Positions 1 to 8,568 of a stretch of 40,484 nucleotides of DNA are shown here, in pieces (positions within the stretch are counted from its first letter, which is position 1; every line of letters starts with the position of its first letter). This stretch comes from Chthoniobacterales bacterium (GTDB lineage Bacteria > Verrucomicrobiota > Verrucomicrobiia > Chthoniobacterales > UBA10450): NCBI GenBank assembly GCA_025929155.1, contig JAICMR010000009.1, forward strand, positions 1 through 40,484, given 5' to 3'. Position numbers and translations under genes: made by a program. The notes beneath the pieces were generated by a model. It saw nothing but the letters and a program-made list of their open reading frames with translations. It was not told where the DNA came from and made no database searches.

Positions 1-138
1 GCTGCGCAGCGCCTCGGCGAGATCTTTCAGCGCGGCAGGATCGACCTCAAGGTCGCAGTTCTTAGCAAATCCAACAATGTTGCGCCGGTTATCCCGCACA
101 TCGCTGCAGCCGGCGCGCATCGCAACCTGGATGGTCAT
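1..138 (-). CDS. Partial ORF of unknown function, cut by window edge
   Basis: An open reading frame begins at an ATG at 138-136 and runs leftwards off the window, giving 46 residues (start MTIQVAMRAG, last visible residues LAEALRS). It contains no stop and has plausible amino acid composition, with an acidic, helix-like end. An in-frame stop lies upstream near 177, so the start must be the ATG at 138 or the GTG at 159. I do not recognise a family. It may be the start of a real gene or a remnant; the overlapping 75-codon frame at 89-316 is a weaker alternative. Confidence 0.3.
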   Translation of the reverse strand, partial: MTIQVAMRAGCSDVRDNRRNIVGFAKNCDLEVDPAALKDLAEALRS

Positions 139-691
139 GGGAATGATCTGCCGCACGGTTGGCGATAAGCCGAGCTAAGGCCCGCGTGATAGACATCCTG
201 GGCGATGTCGAGCGCGTAGTATTGCGACAGACCTGATTCCGCTGCACCCGCCCGCAATCCAACTTGAGAAACCGTTCCCCTTGTTTGCAAACGCCTCCAT
301 CAAACCTGAAAACCACGGCGTCCTGTCTGATCTGTCGTGCCTTTTACCTCAAATCAGCCGTAACCAAGCTTTGAGCGGTGGTTCTTCTTCGATTTCCCGT
401 TCACCAGCCCCGCGAAACTCGGCAGATCGGCGCAATTGCAGCTGACGCGATTCCATCGCGTGATCACCAACCTGCCAGTCCCATCAGATTGGCTCAGTCT
501 CAGGGAACGAGCTCAAGAACCCGCCTTATTGAAGGAGGTCTTCAGCCAAGACCCTAAAAGTCATGCCGCAGGACAGAACAGGGAAATTCCAGAGCTGAGC
601 ACAACGGTCCCCGCAGCTCGAGTTCGTCGACAAACTCGGTACCGTCGCATCGGCCCAAAACGAACTTTCGCATATCCGTCGCTCTCCCCGG
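139..691. other. Non-coding or decayed stretch
   Basis: No frame here looks like a conserved protein. The plus-strand 127-codon frame (436-819) has low-complexity, arginine/proline-rich composition typical of an antisense shadow and runs into the end of the DUF4386 gene on the other strand. I see no RNA gene or clear terminator. Confidence 0.4.
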
Positions 692-1369
692 TCATGAGCG
701 CACTTCCGGTTGAGCTCCCTTCACGATCAGCCACAACATCAGCACCAACTCCGCCAGCGCCCCAAAGCCTTGGATATAAGTCGAGACGTGGTGCGCGAGC
801 GGCGCATAGAGATACGTAAGCCACCCTACTCCGGCGATCGCGAGGGCCGCGCCCAGCACCCGCGGGAGAAACGTTGATCGAAGGATCAGCACGCCGATGA
901 GCAGGCAATAAACCGCGAAATAGACCAGTGCGACGCTCACCGCCTGGTCATTGAGCTTGAGCAACAACATCGACAGGGCACGCACCTGCTCGGGCGCGCC
1001 GTAGATCGCCGGCTGCCCCTGCTTCAACACCCCGAGCGCCATCAGTGCAAAGGCGCTGCCCGTTGCCTGAATCGCGCACCCCACGACCGCGAAGAATGCG
1101 GCCACGCCTGAAAGAGTGCGGCTCACGGGCTTAAACAATCGGTAGAACAGCCCTGCCAGCGCGACATAGAACCCGGTGCTGACCAGCATGCATGCGGCCC
1201 CGCCGCGGAACAGTCCTTCCGCCGCGAGGATATGCGCAGCCGTCGCTGCCGGGTCGCCCGCGACGATGAGTCCTCTCCAGCACCATACCCCCAGCGCCGC
1301 CGTGGCGAAGAACGAGAAGTAGATGAGCCCCGCGAATCGCGCCTGCCTTTTCGTATCGATTACATTCAC
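692..1369 (-). CDS. DUF4386-family integral membrane protein
   Basis: A 225-residue protein with about six hydrophobic helices: around residues 13-32, 55-78, 86-110, 140-162, 168-188 and 198-218. The pattern of an N-terminal RxAGLxYF-like segment, a GxxxRGGAAxM segment after the first helix and a late YxPLA-type loop matches the DUF4386 family of small bacterial membrane proteins, whose function is unknown. The start ATG at 1369 directly precedes the first membrane helix. It is divergently transcribed from the TetR-type regulator at 1444 with only 74 bp between them, the usual arrangement of a repressor and its target, so regulation by that protein is a reasonable inference. Confidence 0.8.
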   Translation of the reverse strand: MNVIDTKRQARFAGLIYFSFFATAALGVWCWRGLIVAGDPAATAAHILAAEGLFRGGAACMLVSTGFYVALAGLFYRLFKPVSRTLSGVAAFFAVVGCAIQATGSAFALMALGVLKQGQPAIYGAPEQVRALSMLLLKLNDQAVSVALVYFAVYCLLIGVLILRSTFLPRVLGAALAIAGVGWLTYLYAPLAHHVSTYIQGFGALAELVLMLWLIVKGAQPEVRS

Positions 1370-1420
1370 TGACTCACGATCGAAGTTTGTCTCGCCTCAG
1401 GTCCAGGAGTTTCGTTTATA

Positions 1421-1427
1421 GGAGGTG
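1421..1427 (+). promoter_or_regulatory. Strong Shine-Dalgarno-like GGAGGTG ahead of the tetR-type gene
   Basis: GGAGGTG lies in the divergent spacer 16 bases before the GTG at 1444, a longer spacing than usual. No other in-frame start sits at the normal distance. The GTG start is therefore supported but not certain. Confidence 0.35.
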
Positions 1428-1443
1428 AACAAAACCGCGCGCC

Positions 1444-2028
1444 GTGTTTACTAACGGGAACGAACAGAAGAGAAATCCGCGCGTGCAGCGTACTTATCAG
1501 CGGCTGACGCAAGCGTTCGGCGCGCTCGTTCGTGAAAAGCGCCTCGCGGACGTAACGGTGCAGGACGTGCTCGATCGCGCGCACGTCAGCCGCGCGACGT
1601 TCTACAAATACTATCGCGATGTGAACGACCTGTTTCTCACCGTTGCCGAAACGATCTTCGAAGAGATCGCGACTGCGCTGGTGGGAAGCGGCGCTGAATC
1701 CGATCGCCTCGTGCCGGTGGCGGATATGTTCGAGCGGCTCAAGCCGTCGGGCCCGTCCTGTCAGAACCTCATCGCGTCCGGGCGCACCCACGACCTGCTC
1801 GAGCTTGCGCACGGCCATTTCGCGCGCGCCATCGAGCAACGGCTCCGCGAGCTGCCGCGGGCGAACGGGCTGGAGCCCTCGGAGAGGAGCGCCTACGCCG
1901 AGGCGCTGGCGGGAACGCTCTTTTCACTCCTCAAGTGGTGGGTGCAGCACGGGCAGCCGGTCTCGGCTGAGGAGATGGACAAAATGTTTCATCGCCTGGC
2001 CTGGCAAGGCGTTGCGGCGCGACCTTGA
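1444..2028 (+). CDS. TetR/AcrR-family transcriptional regulator
   Basis: A 194-residue protein. Residues about 13-60 form a TetR-type helix-turn-helix domain: the helix with LAxVTVQDVLDRA, the turn HVSRATFYKYY and the following DVNDLF are diagnostic. The C-terminal half (about 70-190) is a helical ligand-binding/dimerisation region with ALAGTLFSLLKWWV near the end, as in the TetR_C domains of small-molecule-responsive repressors. The start is taken as GTG at 1444; a second in-frame GTG at 1483 would still keep the whole DNA-binding domain. It lies divergent to the DUF4386 membrane protein, which is its likely target. The ligand cannot be told from sequence. Confidence 0.85.
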   Translation: MFTNGNEQKRNPRVQRTYQRLTQAFGALVREKRLADVTVQDVLDRAHVSRATFYKYYRDVNDLFLTVAETIFEEIATALVGSGAESDRLVPVADMFERLKPSGPSCQNLIASGRTHDLLELAHGHFARAIEQRLRELPRANGLEPSERSAYAEALAGTLFSLLKWWVQHGQPVSAEEMDKMFHRLAWQGVAARP

Positions 2029-2030
2029 TC

Positions 2031-2117
2031 CTTTGCCTGCGGCGGCGAGCTCCGCGTCGGCACGATCCTGGGGCGACTGTTATCGCTGTTTTCCTAAAGC
2101 TAATTCGCGTGAAGGAC
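2031..2117 (+). repeat. Diverged ~87-bp repeat, copy A
   Basis: This stretch, just after the tetR-type stop, aligns along its length with 3191-3278, about 80 % identical by eye with one or two small indels. In one frame it reads ACGGELRVGTILGRL, nearly the same as ACGDELRVGTILGRL in copy B, and several differences are at third codon positions. That suggests both descend from the 3' end of a protein-coding sequence. Copy A has a frame change after this block. The rest of the gap to 2366 shows nothing I recognise. Confidence 0.6.
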
Positions 2118-2366
2118 GCCCGCGAGGCCCAGCGGGTGGTCGGGGGATCGTCAATGATCAGCACCCGTGGCGGGACCCTGCGGTCAGCTCTAGAATCTCC
2201 CTCGATCTCCCCGCCTTCACACCACTGTCGCGGGAGGGCAGAACGGGCGGAGCAGCGAAATTTTAGAGCTGACCCCCGATTAGTGTGACGGAAAAGCCGG
2301 CGTGGCCAGGACAACCACTTGGAAGTCCTCCACCTCCGCCGGCCTCCAACCTTACCTATGCTTTAC

Positions 2367-3095
2367 CTAGAAGTGGAAGCGGATCCCGGCTCCGAGCAGA
2401 TGCTGGCCCAAGTCGCGATCCTCCCGGGTGTCAAACTGGCTGCTCGTGTAGTCGAGGTAGCGGTATTCGAGAAAGGTCGCGAACTTCGGCGTGAAGTAGT
2501 AATCGGCGCCCGCTACCACCTGCCACGCGAAATCCGTATGGCTCTCGCCTCCGCCGGTGCTGATTATCCCGTTCGGGGTGTTCACCTCGATATCGGCGGA
2601 TTCCGCATAGTAAAGGCCTACGCCCGCGCCGACGTACGGTTGGAAGCGACCGAAGGCGAATTTCAGCATCGGATTAAACATAAAGGCGCCCGTATTGATG
2701 TAGCTCGTGGCGCTGCTGCCGCGAATCACCGTGCCGTCCGCCAGCGTCAACCGCGTGTCCGCGCCGCCGCGGAAGCCGTTGTAAAACAAGTCACCCTCGA
2801 GGACTGGCCGCACGACCCCCGTGCCAAAGACCCATCCCGCTTTGATGCCACCGAAGAAACCGACGTCGTCTTTCGGGCTAACGTCCAGGAAGTTCCCGCT
2901 GCCATCGGTCAAGGTGAAATTGCCGCCGCGATCCTGATGGAGGTTTGCCCCCATGTCGATCGCGAGGTAGAGGCCCGTGCCAAAAACCTCGGGCGGTGGA
3001 GCTGGAGCGACGGCTTTACTATCCTCCATCGGACCGGCGTGCAAGGTCCCGGCGAGGCAGGTGAAGGCAAACGAGGTGAGAAGATATTTTTTCAT
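2367..3095 (-). CDS. Outer-membrane beta-barrel protein (OmpA/opacity-porin-like)
   Basis: A 242-residue exported protein. Residues 1-20 are a Sec signal peptide (MKKYLLTSFAF..., cleavage after LHA). The mature part alternates polar and hydrophobic residues with many Gly and Tyr, contains the barrel motifs GLYLAIDMGAN, FGGIKAGW, FQPYVGAGVGLYYAE and FATFLEYRYLDY, and ends in Phe (GAGIRFHF), the C-terminal signature recognised by the BAM complex. This fits the small 8-stranded porin-like families (OMP_b-brl). The substrate or role is unknown. It is a lone gene between the two diverged repeat copies, with possible operator palindromes upstream at 3159-3179. Confidence 0.85.
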   Translation of the reverse strand: MKKYLLTSFAFTCLAGTLHAGPMEDSKAVAPAPPPEVFGTGLYLAIDMGANLHQDRGGNFTLTDGSGNFLDVSPKDDVGFFGGIKAGWVFGTGVVRPVLEGDLFYNGFRGGADTRLTLADGTVIRGSSATSYINTGAFMFNPMLKFAFGRFQPYVGAGVGLYYAESADIEVNTPNGIISTGGGESHTDFAWQVVAGADYYFTPKFATFLEYRYLDYTSSQFDTREDRDLGQHLLGAGIRFHF

Positions 3096-3158
3096 GGCGT
3101 GATTTGTTTGAATTGTGCGGGCACGCTCCTTGGTGATCTCTCGCTGGGTCTATAGGAC

Positions 3159-3179
3159 GTTGGTCCAACCGAAATTCGG
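3159..3179 (-). promoter_or_regulatory. Two abutting short palindromes upstream of the barrel gene
   Basis: GTTGGTCCAAC (3159-3169) and CCGAAATTCGG (3169-3179) are perfect 5-bp-arm palindromes around a central base, sharing one base, 64-84 bp upstream of the start at 3095. They could be an operator or part of the edge of the neighbouring repeat. No convincing -35/-10 pair was found. Confidence 0.25.
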
Positions 3180-3190
3180 TATGGCAATTG

Positions 3191-3281
3191 CCTTGCCTGC
3201 GGCGACGAGTTGCGCGTCGGCACCATCCTCGGGCGATTGTATCGCGCCCTTTTCCTGAAGCGGATTAGCGCGAACGACTAA
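3191..3281 (+). repeat. Diverged ~87-bp repeat, copy B, with an open 3' coding tail
   Basis: This copy aligns with 2031-2117. In frame it reads CLACGDELRVGTILGRL then YRALFLKRISAND and a TAA stop at 3279-3281. The frame can be followed back to about 3155, where a TAG closes it, so it is an orphan C-terminal fragment and not a full gene. The family is not recognised. Together the copies bracket the outer-membrane protein gene in direct orientation. Confidence 0.55.
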
Positions 3282-3282
3282 T

Positions 3283-3600
3283 CATCCACCGCGACCGTCA
3301 CCCGAAGAAAGTCGCGGGATGGAAGTGGTATCGCTGTCCAAGCTGTGGTTTTGGCGAGCGAAGAGATCTTCCAGCTCGCGTTGCAGCTCATCTGCCCGGC
3401 CGTTCTTCTCCGCCGCTTCGAAGGCGTTCATGGTCGGGCCGTAGTATTTCCCTGAACTCATCCACGTAGGCCGCCGGAGGGCCGGCGAACTTAAAAGTGA
3501 AGGTCTCCCACCTGAAGCTGATCCTTTCCCACGGAATCCTTGCTCCGCCAAAATGTTCGATGGCGTGACTCTCCACGCCCCCAAAGCATCCGGCTGACCG
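3283..3600 (-). pseudogene. Decayed SAM-dependent methyltransferase (C-terminal remnant)
   Basis: Three minus-strand frames carry consecutive pieces of one protein. One frame (3576 to about 3450) has ESHAIEHFGGA, then ETFTFKFAGPPAAYVDEFRE. A second (about 3455-3320) has YYGPTMNAFEAAEKNG and then DELQRELEDLFARQN. A third (3315-3283) has FLRVTVAVDD and a stop. In order these match the C-terminal third of UbiE/COQ5-like class I methyltransferases, whose tail normally runs FRxYYGPTxxAFxAxE...LExLLxxxN...YLxVxV. At least two indels, near 3450 and near 3316, break the frame, and the AdoMet-binding half is missing. Nothing supports a functional product. Confidence 0.7.
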
Positions 3601-3908
3601 AGCCTTCCGGCGGAAAAACGTCCTCCCATGTTACAAATTAGCACTGTCCCCGGTTGCTCCGCGTAAGCTCCGACGGCGGTCTCTTCTTGGAGCCTTAAAA
3701 CGCGCGTCTTGGGTCAGGATGGAGAGCCGGGGAATCTGATTACTTACCATGCGAGCTGCTGCCCAGCGTCGCTCAGAGAAGAATGATCGCGCCTCTTCCT
3801 TCCCTGCCTTGGGAGTAACTAAAAGATTCAAATCCTATTGACTAGCCTCTTCAGAGAAGAGCTTACTATCGACACCATCGCCCTAAGCGATCCTGAAGTC
3901 CTACCGAA

Positions 3909-5213
3909 TCAAATTGTCGGCACCGTCCCATCGAGGATCCGAGGATTCGTCCCGATGAGCGCGCGCTCGCGTTCGAGCAGAGTCGGGTGCGAGTAATAGA
4001 AGCCGCTGTAGAACGGGTGCGGGGTGAGATTGCTTAGGTTTTTTTCGCTTAGCTGGCGCAAGGCTTGGATGAGTGACTGCGGTTCGCCCATGATCGCGTG
4101 CGCGAAGGCGTCGGCCTCGTATTCGAATCTTCTCGACCAGATGTGTGTGAAGGGCGAAAGCCAGAAGGTGATCGTTCCCGCCAGCAATCCAAAGAGCAGG
4201 AGCGCGGGCGCGATGCTAGCCGCGGCAAATCCGGGATGATAAGCAAAGCCGAAGGCGCGATAGAACCATCCGTAGCGCGCCAGCCAGGCAATCATGGCGA
4301 AGGCCACAAAGACACCGGCGATGGCGACGGCGACCAGTTTGAGAACGTGGCGCTTTTTGTAATGACCGATCTCGTGCGCAAGGACCGATTCCAGTTCGGA
4401 ATCGGTAAGCTGCGCGACGAGGGTGTCGAAAAGAACGATTTTTCGCAGACGGCCGAAGCCGGTGAAGAAGGCGTTGGAATGACGCGAGCGCTTACTGCCG
4501 TCCATGACCTCGATGTTGCGCGCGGGGAAACCGGTCCTTTCCGCGAGGGCATGGAGCCGATCGCGCAAGCTTCCTTGCGGCAGTGGGGTGAACTTGTTGA
4601 AAAGCGGCATGATCAGTGCTGGGGCGATGACGAGGAGGACCAATTGAAACGCAATCACGACTGCCGCCGCCCAGAACCACCAATGGGCGCCGGTCCACTC
4701 CATCAGTTTCAAGACGAGGGCGAGCAAGGAGTAGCCGAGCAGGGGGGCGAGGAGGAGCCCCTTCAGGCGATCGAGCACCCATGTCTTCATCGTGATGGTG
4801 TTGAACCCGAATCGCGCTTCGAGTTTGAACTCTGCGTACCAAGTGAACGGCAATTCGAGAATGCTTAGAGCGACGCCGACCGCGAAAAGAAAACCCGCCA
4901 TTGCCCAGGTGGATGTGCCGAAGGCTGCGCTGAATCTTCCGAACGCCGCAGGTAACAAACCGCTGAAAAGCACCGCGATCAGGACGAGAGCGTCGAAGAC
5001 ATTGGTAACGTCTCCGAATCGCCCTTTGGCGAGCGTGTACTCCGCCGAACGCTGGTAGGTCTTCTCATCGACGATTCCCCGAAATGCCGGAGGCACCTCC
5101 TGCGCGCACGCCTGCACGTGACGTTGGTTGAGCCGGCTTAGCCAGAGCTCGGCAGCGGTGCGCGCGAGAATCAAGGCGAAAGCAATGACGGCGAAGAGCG
5201 ACCCGGGATTCAT
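3909..5213 (-). CDS. Ste24-type M48 family zinc metalloprotease
   Basis: A 434-residue polytopic membrane protein. The N-terminal part (about 1-205) has several membrane helices and matches the M48 N-terminal domain. The catalytic motif HEIGH is at residues 280-284, with the third zinc ligand expected at E364 in the EYEADAFA segment, and HSNAFFTGFGRLRKIVLFD before the motif is typical of the family. In eukaryotes Ste24 removes CAAX tails; bacterial homologues act as membrane quality-control proteases, so the natural substrate here is unknown. Length and motif order agree with full-length members and all catalytic residues are visible. The gene stands alone, convergent with nothing and divergent from the oxidoreductase at 5399. 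Confidence 0.92.
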   Translation of the reverse strand: MNPGSLFAVIAFALILARTAAELWLSRLNQRHVQACAQEVPPAFRGIVDEKTYQRSAEYTLAKGRFGDVTNVFDALVLIAVLFSGLLPAAFGRFSAAFGTSTWAMAGFLFAVGVALSILELPFTWYAEFKLEARFGFNTITMKTWVLDRLKGLLLAPLLGYSLLALVLKLMEWTGAHWWFWAAAVVIAFQLVLLVIAPALIMPLFNKFTPLPQGSLRDRLHALAERTGFPARNIEVMDGSKRSRHSNAFFTGFGRLRKIVLFDTLVAQLTDSELESVLAHEIGHYKKRHVLKLVAVAIAGVFVAFAMIAWLARYGWFYRAFGFAYHPGFAAASIAPALLLFGLLAGTITFWLSPFTHIWSRRFEYEADAFAHAIMGEPQSLIQALRQLSEKNLSNLTPHPFYSGFYYSHPTLLERERALIGTNPRILDGTVPTI

Positions 5214-5385
5214 AGAGCGATACGCATGGTGTAACTTGTTGTGGCTAACTGATGCTCAAAGTTGCTGACATTTACACCGGTAAGTCTCCTGTTCCTCATC
5301 TGGCTGCAAAGGTTGGGCTAGTTGGCTTCAATCCGTCTTCCCAGGCTCGGATGGAGCGGCTACCTTACCGGGGAGAGCTCGACAC

Positions 5386-5393
5386 AGGAGGTG
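5386..5393 (+). promoter_or_regulatory. Ribosome-binding site deciding the oxidoreductase start
   Basis: AGGAGGTG sits about 5-7 bases before the ATG at 5399. This fixes the start there and not at the upstream in-frame ATG at 5252, whose extra 49 residues have no family match. Confidence 0.75.
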
Positions 5394-5398
5394 ACCGA

Positions 5399-6316
5399 AT
5401 GAAGGCAATTGTGGTGACGGATCAGGCTGCGGGAACGGCCGGAGCGACATTGCTGGATCGGCCCGAGCCGCAGGCCGCGATAAACGATGTGGTTGTTCAG
5501 ATTCATGCGGCGGGATTCACCGGGGATGAGCTGACGTGGCCCTCGACCTGGGTCGATCGCGCCGGCCGTGACCGGACGCCTTCCATCCCCGGACACGAAC
5601 TGGCCGGAGTGGTGACCGCTCTCGGCTATGGCACGACTGGTGTGTCGATTGGACAGCGGGTGTTCGGCCTCACCGATTGGTATCGCGACGGCACGCTGGC
5701 GGAGTATGTGGCATTCGAGGCACGCAACCTCGCACCGCTGCCGAGCGATGTTGAATTCACGGTGGGCGCGGCCCTGGTGATGCCGGGCCTAACTGCATGG
5801 CAGGGACTGTTCGAGCATGGCCGCCTTCACGCCGGGCAGAGCGTACTCGTGCACGGTGCGGCCGGCGTGGTCGGTTCGATGGCGAGTCAGCTCGCGCGTC
5901 AGGCCGGCGCGTACGTGATCGGCACCGGGCGCGCAGACGCCCGTCAAACGGCTCTCGACTTCGGCGCACAGCAATTCATCGACCTCGACAACGACGCCCT
6001 GGAAGACGTCGGCGAGGTTGATCTGGTTTTCGATGTTATTGGTGGCGACATCGGGAGGCGGTCCGCGGGCCTGATTCGCGCCGGAGGAACGCTGGTGACC
6101 GTCACCGGCCCGACCGAGGCGCGGCCCTTTGGAGGCCTAACCATCGATTTCGTCGTCATACCCGATCGCGCGCAATTGACTGAGCTCGTCCAGCGGGTCC
6201 GGGCGGGTCGGCTGCGGACAAACATCGGGAACGTCGCGGCCCTCGAAGATGCGGTTGCCGCTTTCAACCGGACCGAGCGGAGCAAGGGAAAGACAATTAT
6301 TCGCCCTCATCTATGA
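5399..6316 (+). CDS. NADP-dependent MDR oxidoreductase (quinone-reductase-like)
   Basis: A 305-residue medium-chain dehydrogenase/reductase. The N-terminal catalytic domain (about 1-115) has the GroES-like fold signatures PSIPGHELAGVV and GQRVFGL. The Rossmann domain has the cofactor loop VHGAAGVVGSMASQLA at about 142-157, and the end region matches the zinc-binding-dehydrogenase C-terminal family. The structural and catalytic zinc cysteines of alcohol dehydrogenases are absent, so it belongs with zinc-independent quinone/enone reductases. It probably reduces a small carbonyl or quinone with NAD(P)H; the exact substrate is not evident. No partner genes adjoin it. Confidence 0.88.
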   Translation: MKAIVVTDQAAGTAGATLLDRPEPQAAINDVVVQIHAAGFTGDELTWPSTWVDRAGRDRTPSIPGHELAGVVTALGYGTTGVSIGQRVFGLTDWYRDGTLAEYVAFEARNLAPLPSDVEFTVGAALVMPGLTAWQGLFEHGRLHAGQSVLVHGAAGVVGSMASQLARQAGAYVIGTGRADARQTALDFGAQQFIDLDNDALEDVGEVDLVFDVIGGDIGRRSAGLIRAGGTLVTVTGPTEARPFGGLTIDFVVIPDRAQLTELVQRVRAGRLRTNIGNVAALEDAVAAFNRTERSKGKTIIRPHL

Positions 6317-6793
6317 GGACTCGGCGACTGCGAAGAAGTTTTAACCACGGATCACGCGGGTTAGCGAGAAACCATTCCGGCTGGTCCTGCAAGAAGCCGA
6401 CAAACCCGCCGCGGGTTGGGTCGGAAGCAAGTCTTCGTTTCCCCGATACAGCGCGGAGATTGATCGCTCGCGGTTTTGTCGAAGGAAAAGCTGCCGCTGG
6501 ATGAAACGGTGCCGGAAAAGGTGCCAACCTTGATGGTGTAGGTGTAGGTGCCCGCAGTTATTTTCCCCGGAATCTTCTGCATCAACGTGCGGGCGAGCAT
6601 TTAGTTTGGCGCCGCGGTGATCGAGTGCAGTCCAAAAAGCGGCTCGCGGTTTCGGCGCTTTGCCCGGCTCTAAGTTGTCGCGGGCTGATTCCAGCAGCGC
6701 CAGCATCCGTCCCGGAAATTCGCCCAATCTCGGCCAGGGTCATTCCCTCAGAGGACTTGCTTCCGACGAGCGCTTGATCGATAAAAACGCCGT
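6317..6793. other. Gap with possible coding remnants on the minus strand
   Basis: Minus-strand frames here contain short protein-like pieces: ITAGTYTYTIKVGTFSGTV at about 6560-6500, and in another frame LESARDNLEPGKAPKPRAAF at about 6690-6630. None makes a complete protein and they shift frame relative to one another. This may be a decayed gene; I cannot name a family. Confidence 0.3.
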
Positions 6794-8134
6794 TTGAGAC
6801 TGCCATCTGATCGGGCGGACGTAATACCGCCGCGACCCGGCTCGCATCCGAGCTTTGGCGAGGCTTTCCGCTTCTGGCTGAAACTTGGCTTCATCAGCTT
6901 CGGCGGTCCTGCCGGCCAGATCGCGATCATGCAGACTGAGTTGGTAGACAAGAAGCGCTGGATCTCGCAAGCGCGCTTTCTGCACGCGCTCAACTACTGC
7001 ATGCTCCTCCCAGGACCGGAAGCGCAGCAGCTCGCGACATACATTGGGTGGCTGCTGCATAAGACTTGGGGCGGCGTTGTGGCCGGGGCGCTTTTTGTCC
7101 TGCCTTCTATCTTCATCCTCTGGGGATTGAGTTTTGTCTATGCCGCCTACGGGAACCTCCCTTGGATTGCCGCAATCTTCTACGGCCTGAAGCCGGCGGT
7201 GATGGCGATCGTCGCCGTTGCCGTGGTGCGAATCGGGCGCAAGGCGCTCAAGAACGAAGTGATGTGGGCGCTGGCCGCGCTCGCCTTTGTCGCGATCTAC
7301 TTTTTCAAGGTGCCGTTCCCTTTGATTATCCTAAGCGCAGGAATCGTCGGCTTTTTTGGCGGCCAGCGTTGGAGGTCGAAGTTCAATCTCCTAACTGGTC
7401 ACAGCAACGCTGGCGGGGCCTCCGTGCTGGATGACGAGACAGAGTCACCGCCTCACACGCACCCATCGCTTGCGGGTGCGGCCAGAGTTGCTCTCACCTG
7501 GATCACACTTTGGGTAGTGCCACTTATCGTGATTGGCCTGTGGCTAGGCCGGCAGCACACCCTCTTTCGGGAAGGCATCTTCTTCAGCAAAGCGGCGGTC
7601 GTTACTTTCGGCGGTGCGTATGCCGTCTTACCCTACGTCGCGCAACAAGCTCTCTTCCATTATGGCTGGCTCAAGCCCGGTCAGATGATGGATGGCCTCG
7701 GCCTCGCGGAAACGACGCCCGGGCCGCTCATCATGGTCCTACAGTTCGTCGGCTTCATGGGTGGCTGGCAACACCCGCTCGGCTTGTCGCCACTCGTCGC
7801 CGCCACCATCGGCGCACTCTTGACCACATGGGTTACTTTCACGCCGTGCTTTCTCTGGATCTTTATCGGCGCTCCTTACATCGAAAGACTGCGCGGGAAT
7901 GTCAAACTCACGACCGCCCTTTCCGCGATCACCGCGGCGGTGGTCGGTGTCGTCCTGAACCTGGCCGTCTGGTTCGCCCTAAGCGCGCTCTTTCCTGATC
8001 ACGCTCATCTCGACTGGTTCGCTCTCGGGCTCGCTCTGGTGGCCTTGTTTGGAATGTTAAAATGGAACTGGGACGTTATCCCGGTCGTTCTCGGCTCCGG
8101 TCTGGCGGGATTGATCTACAAGACACTGATGTGA
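6794..8134 (+). CDS. chrA: Chromate transporter ChrA (two-domain CHR family)
   Basis: A 446-residue polytopic membrane protein with two homologous halves of the CHR family. The first half carries FWLKLGFISFGGPAGQIA and ALNYCMLLPGPEAQQLATYIG at about residues 27-85; the second repeats FFSKAAVVTFGGAYAVLPYV and GLAETTPGPLIMVLQFVGF at about 262-320. These FGGP / LPGPEAQQ / TPGPL motifs are diagnostic of ChrA, which exports chromate or a related oxyanion from the cytoplasm. A loop after about residue 190 joins the halves. The start is a TTG at 6794 with no good Shine-Dalgarno, and no ATG lies between it and the conserved region. No chrB-type regulator is seen nearby. Confidence 0.93.
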   Translation: MRLPSDRADVIPPRPGSHPSFGEAFRFWLKLGFISFGGPAGQIAIMQTELVDKKRWISQARFLHALNYCMLLPGPEAQQLATYIGWLLHKTWGGVVAGALFVLPSIFILWGLSFVYAAYGNLPWIAAIFYGLKPAVMAIVAVAVVRIGRKALKNEVMWALAALAFVAIYFFKVPFPLIILSAGIVGFFGGQRWRSKFNLLTGHSNAGGASVLDDETESPPHTHPSLAGAARVALTWITLWVVPLIVIGLWLGRQHTLFREGIFFSKAAVVTFGGAYAVLPYVAQQALFHYGWLKPGQMMDGLGLAETTPGPLIMVLQFVGFMGGWQHPLGLSPLVAATIGALLTTWVTFTPCFLWIFIGAPYIERLRGNVKLTTALSAITAAVVGVVLNLAVWFALSALFPDHAHLDWFALGLALVALFGMLKWNWDVIPVVLGSGLAGLIYKTLM

Positions 8135-8568
8135 TTGCCTGAGGAATGCGTTACTGTGAGAAAGGGAAAGCCGACCGGATTTAACTCGACCGAGTAACGA
8201 CGAACTCAGCCGGACCTCCGGCGTTCTCAGACTGCGATAAAGAGAATCTTCCTTCTGGCAGAAAATGTCATCGATATCGCCCAGGATAGCAGCTTACTGA
8301 CAAGCTCTCCTGAGTCACTGTCGAGGATCACGAGTAACGCCGGTACGCGGTAACGATGAAGAGGCTGTTCTGGACTTCGCCGTAAGGCCATCCGCAGAGG
8401 TGTCCAAGCCCAGAGGTCCAGTGTCAGAGAGTGAATGTGGGCATCAGTCAAAATCTATCTCTCTGTCAGAAGAGGCTTTCAAGAGTCACGCGCTAACCTG
8501 GGCAGCCCTCTCTTTACGGCTAGCCTTTCCTTTCGCTCGCTGCGCCCTGCTGTGGGCGCGCCATCCAA
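8135..8568. other. Intergenic stretch with no recognised content
   Basis: No frame resembles a protein family. The small frames at 8227-8451 and 8400-8783 have shadow-like composition, and no RNA gene or strong hairpin-plus-T terminator was found. It separates chrA (plus) from a convergent beta-propeller gene (minus). Confidence 0.4.

Noticed and set aside
2319-3155. Plus-strand frame of 278 codons
   Set aside because: It is antisense to the outer-membrane barrel gene, which has a signal peptide and a correct C-terminal Phe; the frame has shadow-like charged composition.
4098-4868. Plus-strand frame of 256 codons
   Set aside because: Antisense to the Ste24-type protease with intact catalytic motifs; no domain and atypical composition.
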